NCBI RefSeq assembly: GCF_000237925.1
Contig: NC_031497.1
Span: 21,062,325-21,126,324 of the forward strand
DNA from: Schistosoma mansoni
Lineage: Eukaryota > Platyhelminthes > Trematoda > Strigeidida > Schistosomatidae
Reading direction: 5' to 3'
Length of the DNA: 64,000 bases
The notes beneath the pieces are model-generated. The model was not told where the DNA came from. It saw nothing but the letters and a program-made list of their open reading frames with translations, and ran no database searches. This document shows positions 55,901 through 57,292 of the stretch, piece after piece (positions within the stretch are counted from its first letter, which is position 1; each line of letters begins with the position of its first letter). The translations under genes and the position numbers were made by a program.

Positions 55901-57292
55901 GGGAGGGTCCGCTCTCCCTCTCGAAAGGCTCTCATATGGCCATGCCTCTGCCAGTGAAGTCCTACTCACTGCCTTCTCGTGGCATTACTATTGTTTACGA
56001 AATCGAAAGGACCAAAAGCGATTGTCCGGCGCTTTAACCGGGTCGGGGGACAAGAAAAGTCCACTTAGAGGAGCTGGAAAACCCTCATTCCAAACCAATG
56101 GTGTGCATGGGCTCCAGTATCCTGAGGGAACAAATGGCGTATGAACCTGTTGCTGGTCATCGGCTACCATAAGACCGGATCTCCTGACATTGCTTCACAG
56201 ACTTGTGGATTAGATCTTTAGGTCAAAGGCTACGGATTTGGCCCCCTAAGAAAATCACCTGCTTCGATTTGGGCACCTGGGCAGTATCACAGCCCTCACA
56301 CAAATCAAATGAGATTTGTGTGGCGCATATGTATCTAGTCCCCCTTTGTACCAATATTTATGTGTTCAAATAAATAAATAAAAACTGATATCATTAATCA
56401 TAATTGACTAAATATCTTTTCAAAAAAAGAATTTCTCCCAATGAAATAATAGCAAAATAAATAATCATTACAAATGCGTTCTTTGACGAATATTGTTTTT
56501 CTTTTTCCTTTTTTTTCTTTTTTTTTAAAGAGAGAGAAAATTATTTGACTTTAACCATTGTCTAATTTATAATTTGACATTATTGTATCGTCCAAAAAAA
56601 AGATGCTTATAATTAATCTTTAGAAATTGACTTGATTCTATTCAAGTTCCAAATGGTTATTTTTAATACGTAATCTCTTGACTAGTTTATTCTGATATCA
56701 TTACTTGTCAAGAACTTGTTGAAGGTTACTTATTTAAATTACTGCCTTAGTTTTAATTGCTTACGATTACTAATTTTTTTCTAAATCTCTTGTTTCACGT
56801 TAGCATTTGGAGTGTTTCTTTTCAGTCTAGTTATACATATATATACTAAAATGTCACCATAAATCATAAACTCTATTTAAATTAATCTTCTTCTTCTCCT
56901 TATGATTATGGTTAGAATAAACGATTCGGGAATCTATTTGTATTTTTTTCCCCACTAAAGACTATCACTAGCCACTGATATATTCCTACTATTATTTTAG
57001 TTTCTAGGGTAAATTCGTGTTTTTAAAAGTCTTTTTCTTTGTTGATAAAATATTGTATTGGTATTTGTTTATTTTCTGAAAATCTCTTCTCAGCACAAAC
57101 TGAAAATCAAGAAGCATTCAACAAGTATTGGTCAAGACATTTTCAAGAATTTGAACGTATACTTATTGTGAATTTATTAAGTTCTGGACGTAAACATCGT
57201 GAAACTATATTAACTGATGCATTTTTACGTCATATTCTATTATCGAAAAATGAACATTTAGCTTATATAGGCTTTGATTTTCATGATTTTTG
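9837..57292 (+). CDS. INPP5F: INPP5F/Sac2-like phosphoinositide phosphatase gene (partial, six exons)
   Basis: Six spliced exons (9837-9968, 11850-11894, 14485-15577, 19140-19207, 20326-20449, 57094-57292) join in consistent phase to encode about 553 residues of a SAC-domain protein. INPP5F/Sac2 proteins remove the 4-phosphate from PI4P on early endosomes and the plasma membrane and act in endocytic recycling. The best diagnostic stretch, [19 protein letters not shown], is closer to INPP5F than to SACM1L in the sequences I remember; it is followed by [11 protein letters not shown] and YIGFDFHDF, the usual order of SAC motifs. The catalytic C-x5-R-T/S motif, the rest of SAC and the hSac2 domain are not in the window and should lie beyond 64000. 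The N-terminal exons were not found. Introns are large, one of 36,644 bp containing the GPCR gene. Promoter not seen. Confident about a SAC phosphatase, fairly confident about INPP5F. Confidence 0.85.
9969..10734. other. Intron sequence
   Basis: Part of the intron between exons a and b; AT-rich, no repeat recognised. Confidence 0.4.
10735..10990 (+). repeat. Family C (Smalpha-like) SINE relic
   Basis: Degenerate forward copy. The hammerhead region has decayed, with only TCCTGGATTCCAATGCTAGC left at about 10850-10868. The tail (GAGACTAATTACTGTCTGTA, AGAAGATTCAAACAA) is recognisable. Confidence 0.6.
10991..11849. other. Intron sequence
   Basis: Remainder of the intron between exons a and b. 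No exon-like or repeat-like structure recognised; the - strand frame at 11496-11732 shows no known domain. Confidence 0.4.
11850..11894 (+). CDS. INPP5F: INPP5F-like exon b (15 codons)
   Basis: A 45-bp micro-exon, too short for an ORF scan, with acceptor TTATATCAG and donor GTAAGA. It encodes [15 protein letters not shown], matching the charged helix before the SAC core of INPP5F (KEKLERRLLEE in human, from memory). Phase 0 on both sides fits the exons around it. Confidence 0.7.
12113..12650 (+). repeat. Family A retroposon, full length
   Basis: Complete in structure: 5' start CCCCCAAAGGCCCTGGTA, an internal A-box-like GGCCGAGAGTGGGG at 12131-12144, conserved body, and an AAATAAATG-type tail at 12631-12650. 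No clear target-site duplication was found. Confidence 0.85.
12651..13202. other. Intron sequence with a GT microsatellite
   Basis: (GT)n at about 12795-12813; otherwise AT-rich with T runs. Confidence 0.5.
13203..13490 (-). repeat. Family B element, left end plus tRNA-like head
   Basis: Left inverted repeat (TAGTTGAGATCATGAATCAA), a hammerhead-like motif on the - strand (13253-13303: CTGAGGAG and GAAAC kept, cleavage triplet altered to TTC), then the tRNA-like part with B box GGTTCAAATCTCGC (- strand) and the internal segment. The right inverted repeat is missing. Confidence 0.75.
13491..14484. other. Intron sequence before exon c
   Basis: AT-rich, no repeat recognised. The - strand frame at 13835-14038 is low-complexity and not considered coding. 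Confidence 0.4.
14485..15577 (+). CDS. INPP5F: INPP5F-like exon c, start of the SAC domain with long insert
   Basis: Begins after acceptor GAATTTAAG at 14484 (phase 0) with [17 protein letters not shown] and ends before GTAAGT at 15578 (phase 1), within CYRAG|G. SAC landmarks: DLTNWTQ near residue 23, then [14 protein letters not shown] near 75 (DDRFFWN in INPP5F), then [18 protein letters not shown] near 135, and finally [15 protein letters not shown]. Between the last two lie about 180 residues rich in Ser, Asn and Thr (including [13 protein letters not shown]), where vertebrate INPP5F has only about 35. The frame stays open across it, so it is translated or possibly spliced out of some transcripts. 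The frame running to 15717 past the donor is intron read-through. Confidence 0.88.
15578..16117 (+). other. Intron sequence with a family A scrap
   Basis: 15898-15952 (ACCACCTGCTTCGGTTTGGA and what follows) is a ~55-bp fragment of family A close to its 3' end. The rest is unremarkable. Confidence 0.5.
16118..17110 (+). mobile_element. RTE-like LINE with endonuclease fused to late RT by deletion
   Basis: Starts in the 5' region of an element related to the one at 5806. Endonuclease motifs: [35 protein letters not shown], then after a decayed stretch [32 protein letters not shown] and [18 protein letters not shown]. At about 16940 the sequence passes from the end of the endonuclease (TQIDHTA) straight into the RT active-site region ([23 protein letters not shown]) and stops near 17110. 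About 1.5 kb of RT is missing; the junction lies at a short GCG shared by both sides. Stops and frame changes make it non-coding. Confidence 0.8.
17130..17501. mobile_element. MITE-like element with ~97-bp terminal inverted repeats
   Basis: Left arm 17141-17237 and right arm 17371-17467 are close inverted copies (AAATAAAGCCAGAACAAGCA against its complement TGCTTGTTTTGGCTTTATTT), separated by a 133-bp spacer with an AG-rich tract. A 12-bp direct repeat AATATTTTTATG flanks the unit (17130-17141 and 17490-17501) and could be a target-site duplication, though the right copy lies about 22 bases outside the arm. A partial relative of the right edge is at about 37775-37820. No transposase. Confidence 0.7.
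17592..17991 (-). mobile_element. Family B element with both inverted repeats
   Basis: Left repeat starts TAGTTGAAATCATGAGTCAA; right repeat ends TGATTTCAACTA and continues through the conserved outer end TCCACAAAGCCCCTTCTGAT. The tRNA-like head is on the - strand at about 17708-17780 (A box region CTCAGTAGTCTAGAGG, B box GGTTCGAATTTCGC in sense). A hammerhead-like motif with complete core lies at 17644-17693. The right-end hammerhead is reduced to a remnant. Confidence 0.85.
17644..17693 (-). ncRNA. Hammerhead-like motif in family B left repeat
   Basis: Sense strand: GCACTG, core box CTGAGGAG, helix II TCC..GGA closed by CACAATA, GAAAC, the self-complementary ACGGCCGT as a minimal helix III, cleavage triplet GTC, then CAGCAGTGC. 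GCACTG pairs with CAGTGC as helix I, with three extra bases on the 3' side. All conserved core positions are present. Type I layout, like Smalpha. Activity is inferred only. Confidence 0.6.
18122..18215 (+). repeat. Family B right end
   Basis: Holds the 3' half of the hammerhead region (AATAGGACGAAACGGCTATC, cleavage triplet altered) and the right inverted repeat ending CATGATATCAACTA. Confidence 0.7.
18350..18868 (-). repeat. Family A retroposon, full length
   Basis: Reverse-oriented full copy. CATAGTCT at 18339-18346 and 18869-18876, within a CATAGTCTYAT context, is a likely target-site duplication directly at the tail and the 5' end. Confidence 0.85.
19140..19207 (+). CDS. INPP5F: INPP5F-like exon d, SAC core motif
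   Basis: A 68-bp exon after TTGTTGCTAG and before GTAGGT. Two bases complete the Gly codon split from exon c; then follow [19 protein letters not shown] and TEQ. This is the strongest family signature in the gene, the R-G-I/V-D-x-x-G-x-V-A-N-x-V-E-T-E-Q block of SAC phosphatases. It ends in phase 0. Confidence 0.93.
19398..19691 (-). mobile_element. Solo-LTR-like fossil, copy 1
   Basis: A ~294-bp unit reading (- strand) from TGTAGTGAACAAAACACGAG to GTAGACCACA, with the TG...CA ends of an LTR. The same unit lies inverted at 22253-22555. No internal retroelement genes are next to it, so it is probably a solo LTR. Family not assigned. Confidence 0.55.
19872..20165 (-). mobile_element. Diverged relative of the solo-LTR-like fossil
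   Basis: Shares the palindromic end (CTACTTATAT and ATATAAGTAGTATG) with copy 1 and a longer similarity (AAGATTGAATTGAAGAG) with 62465-62732. The outer boundary to the right is uncertain. Confidence 0.4.
20326..20449 (+). CDS. INPP5F: INPP5F-like exon e, SAC core
   Basis: Acceptor TTGTACAG, donor GTAGGT; phase 0 in, phase 1 out. Encodes [17 protein letters not shown], then [19 protein letters not shown] and ILLEK, matching the SAC block Q-x-R-G-S-V/I-P-x-x-W-S-Q followed by Y-x-P. Its donor opens the 36.6-kb intron. Confidence 0.92.
20450..20949. other. Start of the 36.6-kb intron
   Basis: AT-rich; a small palindrome (TACTACTCATAAGTAGTA) at about 20598-20616. Nothing else recognised. Confidence 0.4.
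20950..21123 (+). repeat. Family B relic
   Basis: CGGTTTCGAACTGC at about 21040 resembles the B box, and TATAAACGGCTATCCTGTCC followed by TTCTAGGTTCTCACTAG matches the hammerhead 3' half and right end of family B. Heavily decayed. Confidence 0.45.
21124..21467. repeat. Large imperfect inverted repeat (fold-back)
   Basis: Left arm 21124-21272 and right arm 21348-21467 are reverse complements over about 118 bases: TTTTGATGGAGTTTTGTTCT against its complement near 21448-21467, and GTGGTTCACATCTTGTCCTG against its complement near 21355-21376. The left arm has about 32 extra bases (21181-21212). The spacer is 75 bp. The short frames on both strands arise from this symmetry and are not considered coding. 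Confidence 0.8.
21468..22112. other. Low-complexity intron sequence
   Basis: (AT)n at 21718-21737, T-rich runs at 21893-22000. No recognised feature. Confidence 0.5.
22113..22645. repeat. ~75-bp direct repeats around a solo-LTR-like fossil
   Basis: 22113-22195 and 22568-22645 are copies of the same segment (shared AAACTATTGGATA and TAATTATGAACTG, each running into ATT repeats). Between them lie (ATT)n, (AGT)n and the LTR-like unit at 22253-22555. Either a local duplication spans the insertion or the microsatellite mediated it. Confidence 0.65.
22253..22555 (+). mobile_element. Solo-LTR-like fossil, copy 2
   Basis: A 303-bp unit with inverted ends TGTAGTG...CACTACA and a possible 4-bp target duplication GTAG on both sides. 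The duplication is ambiguous because the site is a GTA repeat. It is homologous to 19398-19691 in the opposite orientation. No coding sequence. Confidence 0.6.
22948..23340 (+). repeat. Family C (Smalpha-like) SINE with inverted tail pair
   Basis: 22948-23045 is a tail on the - strand. From 23060 the same tail follows in forward orientation, forming a ~90-bp inverted repeat around 23050. A complete forward head comes next: A box TAGCTGAGTGG at about 23182, B box GGTTCGAGTCC at 23221-23231, and a hammerhead at 23252-23315. The order tail-then-head indicates a dimer-type arrangement. Confidence 0.85.
23252..23315 (+). ncRNA. Smalpha-type hammerhead, mutated
   Basis: Helix I (GCAG and ATCCAG against CTGGAT and CTGC) and GGACGAAAC are preserved. 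The core box reads TTGACGCT instead of CTGANGAG, and the cleavage triplet region is GCATC, so it should be inactive. Smalpha hammerheads are a known class in schistosomes. Confidence 0.7.
23376..23445 (-). ncRNA. Hammerhead-like motif of the Penelope-associated type
   Basis: Sense strand: TTCT, core CTGAAGA, helix II GTGGC...GTCAC (five pairs, one G-T), GAAACGTC with the minimal helix III ACGT, then AGAA pairing with TTCT. Hammerheads with very short helix III are established in Penelope-like elements. An A-C mismatch at the base of helix II may weaken it. A more degraded copy is at about 60695-60760. Confidence 0.5.
23376..24480 (-). mobile_element. Penelope-like element, 3' portion
   Basis: On the - strand, 24470-24330 reads [20 protein letters not shown] ... 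[16 protein letters not shown], matching the C-terminal end of the GIY-YIG endonuclease domain of Penelope-like elements; the same residues recur at 53590-53720. A long 3' untranslated part follows (about 24329 to 23446), and the unit ends in a hammerhead-like motif at 23376-23445. Only a remnant; no reverse transcriptase found. Confidence 0.6.
24751..24883. repeat. Family B deletion derivative, near-perfect palindrome
   Basis: The two inverted repeats of family B lie almost back to back: arms 24753-24790 and 24809-24845 (CAATTGAAGCTAGACCACCA against its complement) around an 18-bp loop. The right outer end TCCACAAAAACCCCTTCTGA is kept. The tRNA-like core and hammerheads are deleted. Confidence 0.85.
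24884..26239. other. Intron sequence without recognised feature
   Basis: AT-rich with T runs and a CT tract near 25370. No exon or repeat recognised. Confidence 0.4.
26240..26705 (+). repeat. Family A retroposon, nearly full length
   Basis: Starts CCCCCAAATGCCCTGGTA and ends AATAAATAAATAAATAG. A stretch of about 60 bases before the conserved 3' end (the ACCACCTGCTTCGG block) is deleted. A target-site duplication could not be decided in the AT-rich flank. Confidence 0.8.
26706..28214. other. Intron sequence without recognised feature
   Basis: No homology recognised; a G run at about 27523-27530. Frames are short. Confidence 0.4.
28215..28440 (+). repeat. Family C (Smalpha-like) SINE relic
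   Basis: Degraded forward copy: an AGTGAATAACG head region at about 28270, then TTTGAAGTGAAAGGTAATGG, a weakened B box (TCTCGAATCC), and hammerhead traces around 28360-28410. Confidence 0.55.
28540..28890 (+). repeat. Repeat E, copy 1
   Basis: Shares with 39560-39850 the block GTTCAGTATTATG and CCCACATGGGTTATTCTAGC, with looser similarity afterwards. Not recognised as a known family. Confidence 0.4.
28891..30612. other. Intron sequence with a family B relic and an AAT microsatellite
   Basis: 29095-29235 is a decayed family B end (AACTTAGGAAGCAATGGACA and the following hammerhead-region traces). (AAT)n lies at about 29961-29990. The rest is AT-rich. Confidence 0.4.
30707..30755 (-). ncRNA. 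Hammerhead-like motif, complete core (family B left repeat)
   Basis: Sense: GCACTG, CTGAAGAG, helix II GTC...GGAC (three pairs), GAAAC, ACGGCCGT, GTC, then AAGCAGTGC. All conserved core bases are present. Helix I is GCACTG with CAGTGC, or extended as GCACTGCT with AGCAGTGC. Confidence 0.6.
30982..31030 (+). ncRNA. Hammerhead-like motif, one core change (family B right repeat)
   Basis: CTGAGGAG reads TTGAGGAG (the first core C is T); helix II GTCC...GGAC, GAAAC and GTC are present, and helix III is shortened to ACGGCGT. Probably inactive or weak. Confidence 0.55.
31353..31691 (+). mobile_element. Family B subfamily element with clean inverted ends
   Basis: Outer ends ATTATCAGAATGGGGATTTG and its complement at 31670-31690, with ~75-bp inverted repeats. 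Inside lie a tRNA-like segment (CTCAATGTTCTCGAG at about 31473; B box GATCGAGTCCCGC at about 31522) and a right-side hammerhead region with intact helix II but altered core (TTGAAGAG, AAAAC). The left repeat has no hammerhead. Confidence 0.75.
31692..32899. other. Intron sequence without recognised feature
   Basis: AT-rich; no repeat or exon recognised. Confidence 0.4.
32900..33312 (+). mobile_element. RTE-like LINE, 3' end fragment with open frame
   Basis: 5'-truncated insertion of the family seen at 1-1640 and 42285-43275. From 32978 the frame is open to the stop at 33305-33307: [78 protein letters not shown]. It ends in GTAAGTAAGTAA, the family's short tandem tail. The intact frame suggests it is younger than the other copies. 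Confidence 0.85.
33313..33904. other. Intron sequence without recognised feature
   Basis: Nothing identified. Confidence 0.35.
33905..34090 (+). repeat. Family B right end
   Basis: B-box region (TTTGAATCTCACGAGG), then a hammerhead-like region with CTGAGGAG, an insertion in helix II and AAAAC in place of GAAAC, then GTC, CAGTGC and the complete right repeat to CCCCCTTCTGATAAA. Confidence 0.75.
34091..34525. other. Intron sequence without recognised feature
   Basis: AT-rich, short (GT)n at about 34338. Confidence 0.35.
34526..34957 (+). mobile_element. Family A retroposon with 13-bp target-site duplication
   Basis: Element 34539-34944. TATTACTGGAAAC is repeated exactly at 34526-34538 and 34945-34957, directly outside the 5' start and the (AAAT)n tail. 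About 140 bases of the middle (the GTTGGAAAACC to CGTTGGTCACC part) are deleted. The perfect duplication marks retroposition and a fairly young insertion. Confidence 0.9.
34958..35215 (+). repeat. Family B relic
   Basis: Traces of both family ends: GATGACTTGACAACTGTTTC near 34963 and AAAACAACTGTCCCATGCTC followed by TTTGGTTTTCTATGA near 35178-35211. No functional motif left. Confidence 0.4.
35216..37149. other. Intron sequence without recognised feature
   Basis: AT-rich. No exon; 36380-36800 is slightly less AT-rich and may be an unrecognised old repeat. Confidence 0.4.
37150..37500 (+). repeat. Family B element, diverged, hammerhead traces at both ends
   Basis: Left: GGGAGCACTGAATAGCC with a reversed hammerhead region (CTCCTCAACAGTG). 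Centre: CTCAGTGGTCTAGAAGTTAG, a good A box at about 37345. Right: AGGACAAAACATCTGTTCAG, a decayed hammerhead 3' half. Core bases are altered on both sides. Confidence 0.65.
37501..38054. other. Intron sequence with a possible MITE scrap
   Basis: 37775-37820 shares TAAAAGGAACTAATTGC with the right flank of the element at 17130-17501. Confidence 0.4.
38055..38275 (-). repeat. Family B element, tRNA-like head and hammerhead region
   Basis: Well-preserved tRNA-like head on the - strand at about 38108-38180 (A box region CTCAGTGGTCTAGGGG, B box GGTTCGAATCTCGC in sense). Hammerhead-like region at 38057-38100 with CTGAGGAG intact but GAAAC changed to AAAAC. Terminal repeats are missing. Confidence 0.75.
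38445..38725 (+). repeat. Family C (Smalpha-like) SINE, tail-head dimer junction
   Basis: A partial tail (GAGACTGATCAGTGGCAG, GGGAAGATTCAAACAAACAA) is followed by a whole head: A box TAGCTGAGTGG at about 38550, B box GGTTCGAGTCCC at 38601-38612, and a hammerhead at 38633-38698. A tail before a head is expected if monomers occur in tandem. Confidence 0.85.
38633..38698 (+). ncRNA. Smalpha-type hammerhead, mutated
   Basis: AATAGGACGAAAC, the minimal helix III ACGCGCGT, GTC and CTGGAT are intact. The core box reads TTGATGAA instead of CTGATGAG, and helix I has an ACTCAG change. Probably inactive. Confidence 0.7.
38726..39064. other. Intron sequence with TA microsatellite
   Basis: (TA)n at about 38757-38775; nothing else. 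Confidence 0.4.
39065..39185 (-). mobile_element. RTE-like LINE, 5' leader fragment
   Basis: The - strand GGTCCCAAGCCCGCATAAAG followed by GGGCATGGGGTCAGCGACCC matches the leader seen on the + strand at 28-75. An isolated 5' piece of the same LINE family. Confidence 0.6.
39186..39559. other. Intron sequence without recognised feature
   Basis: Nothing identified. Confidence 0.35.
39560..39850 (+). repeat. Repeat E, copy 2
   Basis: GTTTAGCATTATG and CCTACATGGATTATTCCGGC match 28540-28890. Family unknown. Confidence 0.4.
39972..40459 (-). repeat. Family A retroposon, nearly full length
   Basis: Reverse-oriented, with the tail at the left (TTTATTTATTTATTTAAAC). TATCCAAAAG at 39959-39968 and TATTCAAAAG at 40462-40471 form a likely target-site duplication with one change. 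A short segment of the middle (the CTAGGTGGAC part) is deleted. Confidence 0.85.
40460..40834. other. Intron sequence without recognised feature
   Basis: Nothing identified. Confidence 0.35.
40835..41395 (+). mobile_element. RTE-like LINE, 3' fragment of the family at 5806-7770
   Basis: TGGGACCATCGAGTTAGAAA corresponds to the FWDHRVSN part of the element at 5806. A decayed C-terminal region and a recognisable 3' UTR follow (CTACCACTAATATTG, GTGACAACTCGAAGTGATGT). 5'-truncated and full of stops. Confidence 0.65.
41720..41955 (-). repeat. Family C (Smalpha-like) SINE, rearranged
   Basis: - strand hammerhead and part of the head (B box GTTCGAGTCCCGG in sense) at 41730-41850, followed on the right by a tail piece in the opposite order (AAATGGGAAGATTCAATCAA). 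The A-box region is lost. Confidence 0.7.
41751..41808 (-). ncRNA. Smalpha-type hammerhead, conserved core
   Basis: Sense: AAGTCCAG, CTGACGAG, helix II region CCCTAAATAAGA, CGAAAC, ACGCGCGT, GTC, CTAGAT. The catalytic boxes and cleavage triplet are all intact, the best core among the Smalpha-like copies here, but helix II has mismatches and helix I one mismatch. Confidence 0.65.
42285..43275 (+). mobile_element. RTE-like LINE, RT-domain fragment
   Basis: Middle piece of the family at 1-1640. Frame 42498-42947: [80 protein letters not shown]. After a frameshift near 42945, [20 protein letters not shown] follows with an in-frame TGA at about 43012; then [40 protein letters not shown] and DFADD, where the homology ends at about 43270. 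Truncated at both ends and not functional. Confidence 0.85.
43276..44345. other. Intron sequence and 3' flank of the GPCR gene
   Basis: Contains (AAT)n at 43879-43911. TTTATT at 44258-44263 (AATAAA on the - strand) lies about 85 bases past the GPCR stop and could be its poly(A) signal. The - strand frame at 43269-43535 shows no known domain. Confidence 0.35.
44346..47183 (-). CDS. Biogenic-amine-like rhodopsin-family GPCR, 945 aa, intronless
   Basis: A seven-helix receptor of the plasma membrane. Landmarks: N30 in TM1 (IGNAL), D58 in TM2 (ALSDLL), C85 and D92 in TM3 seven residues apart (amine-binding Asp 3.32), DRF 109-111, C206 in loop 2 for the disulfide, S218 and S222 before P226 in TM5, FALSWIPF 843-850 in TM6, and W877, Y880 and NPILY 886-890 in TM7. 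D3.32, W7.40 and Y7.43 point to a monoamine ligand, and the TM5 serines to a catechol- or phenol-amine; which one cannot be told. Loop 2 has N-glycosylation sites N162 and N185. Loop 3 spans about 590 residues (241-830), low-complexity, with nine Cys at 359-377. Tail short, with Gln and Pro runs. The start is secure: an in-frame TAA lies three codons upstream. It lies antisense inside an intron of the INPP5F-like gene. Confidence 0.93.
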   Translation of the reverse strand: MKISVTYPNWAFLILSIIFLFITLLTAIGNALVFAALFRFRKLRTTSNLLIGNLALSDLLLAITVLPISATTDATGIWLFGPVMCDIWLTIDVFYCTASVWSLVTIAFDRFTATTFPIWYRGNKNRRRVICYILFVWILSGLICLPGLLGWGSKQFDRTQSNASTISIPYSTPTIQHNLNGLKSNQSTFSSTNTHIYNPVLNHYECVLFTEAYYIVYSAMGSFIIPFIIMIILYAKIFFILQQRTRLIRQSRRIHNKSLLECMIIHEKPLNEQSIDKNLLTIPNTSTSLISSMTTTKPILTNIKIAVDAPSSNSIIHEKYMINNNNNHKTNGMIQHSFYSSMYGSPSESSTYSYSYYYCSTCTCSCTCCPCGHECHCFHLTTTTTTTPPLSTTTTTNNDKNTNTDSTAEWNSRHMHNLNDLIKIKNTTVVNKLNNKIDPRFVVNEMSSSDQIIQQKTSKFILNSIMNNNCSITSSTESQSSKSSSIAGSFTSSSLSRQSSFQINRQNIKLEKLPFQNKLKEKMMPMSKKFIGMNSLSSSSPLPPASLPQSFSPHHCHNYLSVDRQKLYPTSPLVGLDITNELDNLVNRKDNNNNNDNSNCNDVDEKVNNSEKPKHSNGTNHLDSEVNHVITKASNVDHDAVTSHMHSHQKTEDIIHSRDLYNSIPFITTTEPINIITSTCINTDNIDSIIMKNTGIIHTDKYKPNILKKFSLFHRTQKHHDQNNEKGTSIFHQSSDQLFPTDRLQTTSSIDLEHQQQPKGQQLEIISCDKQHEEDTKIVAMTNVSIISDITPPSMEQLQLPDRQQQYYVNRSKQSNQSDQVMERAEQRERRATKRMGLIIIIFALSWIPFTLMYLVRGLCGEQFCPDISDLRKFVTWLGYVNSTINPILYALFNVHFRQAFIYFLKCTHINSHERHHQQQQQDHEKSILMKLPPPPPPPLSQQQQ
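47184..47576. other. 5' flank of the GPCR gene
   Basis: AT-rich. Short stretches with CCAAT-like and ATTGG motifs (for example CCAATGTAACC at about 47350 and GATTGG at about 47370 and 47411) may belong to its promoter; this is inference only. Confidence 0.25.
47577..47800 (-). repeat. Family B left end plus tRNA-like head
   Basis: Left repeat (AGTCAATTGAAGCTAGAGCA), hammerhead-like region at 47660-47700 (core CTGAGGAG changed to GTGAGGAG), B box GGTTCGAATCTCGC on the - strand. The copy stops in the A-box region. Confidence 0.75.
47801..49548. other. Intron sequence without recognised feature
   Basis: 48880-49500 is less AT-rich and holds an open frame (48989-49282), but its translation resembles nothing I know; possibly an old unrecognised repeat. 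Confidence 0.4.
49549..50088 (+). mobile_element. Family A retroposon, full length, 11-bp target-site duplication
   Basis: Element 49560-50077, starting CCCCCAAATGCCCTGGTA and ending TTTAAATAAAAA. ACATTCAGTAA is repeated exactly at 49549-49559 and 50078-50088. A good reference copy of the family (518 bp). Confidence 0.92.
50378..50700 (-). repeat. Family C (Smalpha-like) SINE, full length
   Basis: Complete unit on the - strand. The tRNA-like head has A box GGCCGAGTGG at about 50660 and B box GGTTCGGGTCCC at 50606-50617. The hammerhead is at 50517-50580. The tail ends GGGAAGATTCAAACAAATAA at about 50383-50402. About 320 bp, close to the length given for Smalpha. Confidence 0.88.
50517..50580 (-). 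ncRNA. Smalpha-type hammerhead, mutated
   Basis: Sense: ACATCCAG, TTGACGAG (first core C is T), AAATAGGATGAGAC (GAAAC is GAGAC), GCGCGTC, CTGGATTCCACTGC. Helix I is intact; two core positions are changed, so it should be inactive. Confidence 0.7.
50701..50915 (+). repeat. Family C (Smalpha-like) SINE running into the assembly gap
   Basis: A short - strand tail piece (TTTGAATCTTCCCG), then a forward tail (TATCGAGGCAATACGC, GACCAGTTGCAATCCTAACA), then a forward head up to CAGTAGCTAAGTAAATAACGC, where the gap begins. The gap therefore starts inside the A-box region of a SINE. Confidence 0.8.
50916..51115. other. Assembly gap (200 N)
   Basis: Exactly 200 N, placeholder length, opening within a Smalpha-like repeat. 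Confidence 0.99.
51116..51684. other. AT-rich intron sequence
   Basis: No feature recognised after the gap. Confidence 0.35.
51685..52140 (-). mobile_element. Family B element, nearly full length
   Basis: Left inverted repeat (TATAATCAGAAAGG, then AGTCAATTTAAGCTAGACAA), left hammerhead region deleted, tRNA-like head on the - strand at about 51810-51885 (A box region CTCAGTGGTCTAGAAG), middle segment, right hammerhead-like region at 52030-52090 (CTGAGGAG, GTCC...GGAC, GAAAC, GTC, CAGTGC all kept, but the 5' strand of helix I changed), and right inverted repeat. Confidence 0.82.
52141..52439. other. Intron sequence
   Basis: Nothing recognised. Confidence 0.3.
52440..52910 (+). repeat. Two family B subfamily copies in tandem
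   Basis: 52486-52524 and 52870-52909 are direct copies of the same right end (CTCAACAATCTTCACAGCCC and CTCAACAATCTCCGCAACCC), so one copy ends where the next begins. The second has a B-box region (GGTTCTAGTCCTG at about 52745) and a hammerhead-like region at 52778-52833: CTGAAGAG and GTC kept, GAAAC changed to GGAAT. Confidence 0.65.
53103..54023 (-). mobile_element. Penelope-like element remnant between inverted repeats
   Basis: The - strand frame 53705-53956 reads [20 protein letters not shown] and [11 protein letters not shown], a GIY-YIG endonuclease N-terminal region as in Penelope-like elements; [20 protein letters not shown] follows further along (53590-53700). ~66-bp inverted repeats bound the unit at 53103-53170 and 53958-54023 (shared core TTAACCTG and TCGGATTATTA). 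53103-53590 is homologous to the 3' part of the remnant at 23376-24480. Degenerate; no RT domain present. Confidence 0.65.
54024..54779. other. Intron sequence with a TC microsatellite
   Basis: (TC)n at 54360-54380; AT-rich otherwise. Confidence 0.4.
54780..54940 (+). mobile_element. Possible Penelope-like GIY-YIG scrap
   Basis: The + strand reads [20 protein letters not shown] at about 54846-54905, which resembles the S-x-I-A-x-H-L-x-x-x-G-H block following GIY-YIG in Penelope-like endonucleases. Isolated and short. Confidence 0.45.
54941..55861. other. Intron sequence without recognised feature
   Basis: AT-rich, with short ATA and TAA repeats near 55205. Confidence 0.4.
55862..56393 (+). 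mobile_element. Family A retroposon, full length, with target-site duplication
   Basis: Element 55870-56385, starting GCCCCCAAATGCCCTGG and ending TCAAATAAATAAATAAAAAC. TGATATCA is repeated at 55862-55869 and 56386-56393. Confidence 0.9.
56394..57093. other. End of the 36.6-kb intron
   Basis: AT-rich with T and A runs, ending in the acceptor tract CTCTTCTCAG before exon f. Confidence 0.5.
57094..57292 (+). CDS. INPP5F: INPP5F-like exon f, SAC core
   Basis: Acceptor CTCTTCTCAG at 57093, donor GTAAGT at 57293; phase 1 in, phase 2 out. The joined codon gives [22 protein letters not shown], then [18 protein letters not shown], then [12 protein letters not shown] plus the split codon TG (Cys if the next base is T or C). 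This corresponds to the INPP5F block around IINLVDQ and YVSFDFHEHC. The next exon, expected to lead to the catalytic Cys, was not seen before 64000. Confidence 0.92.
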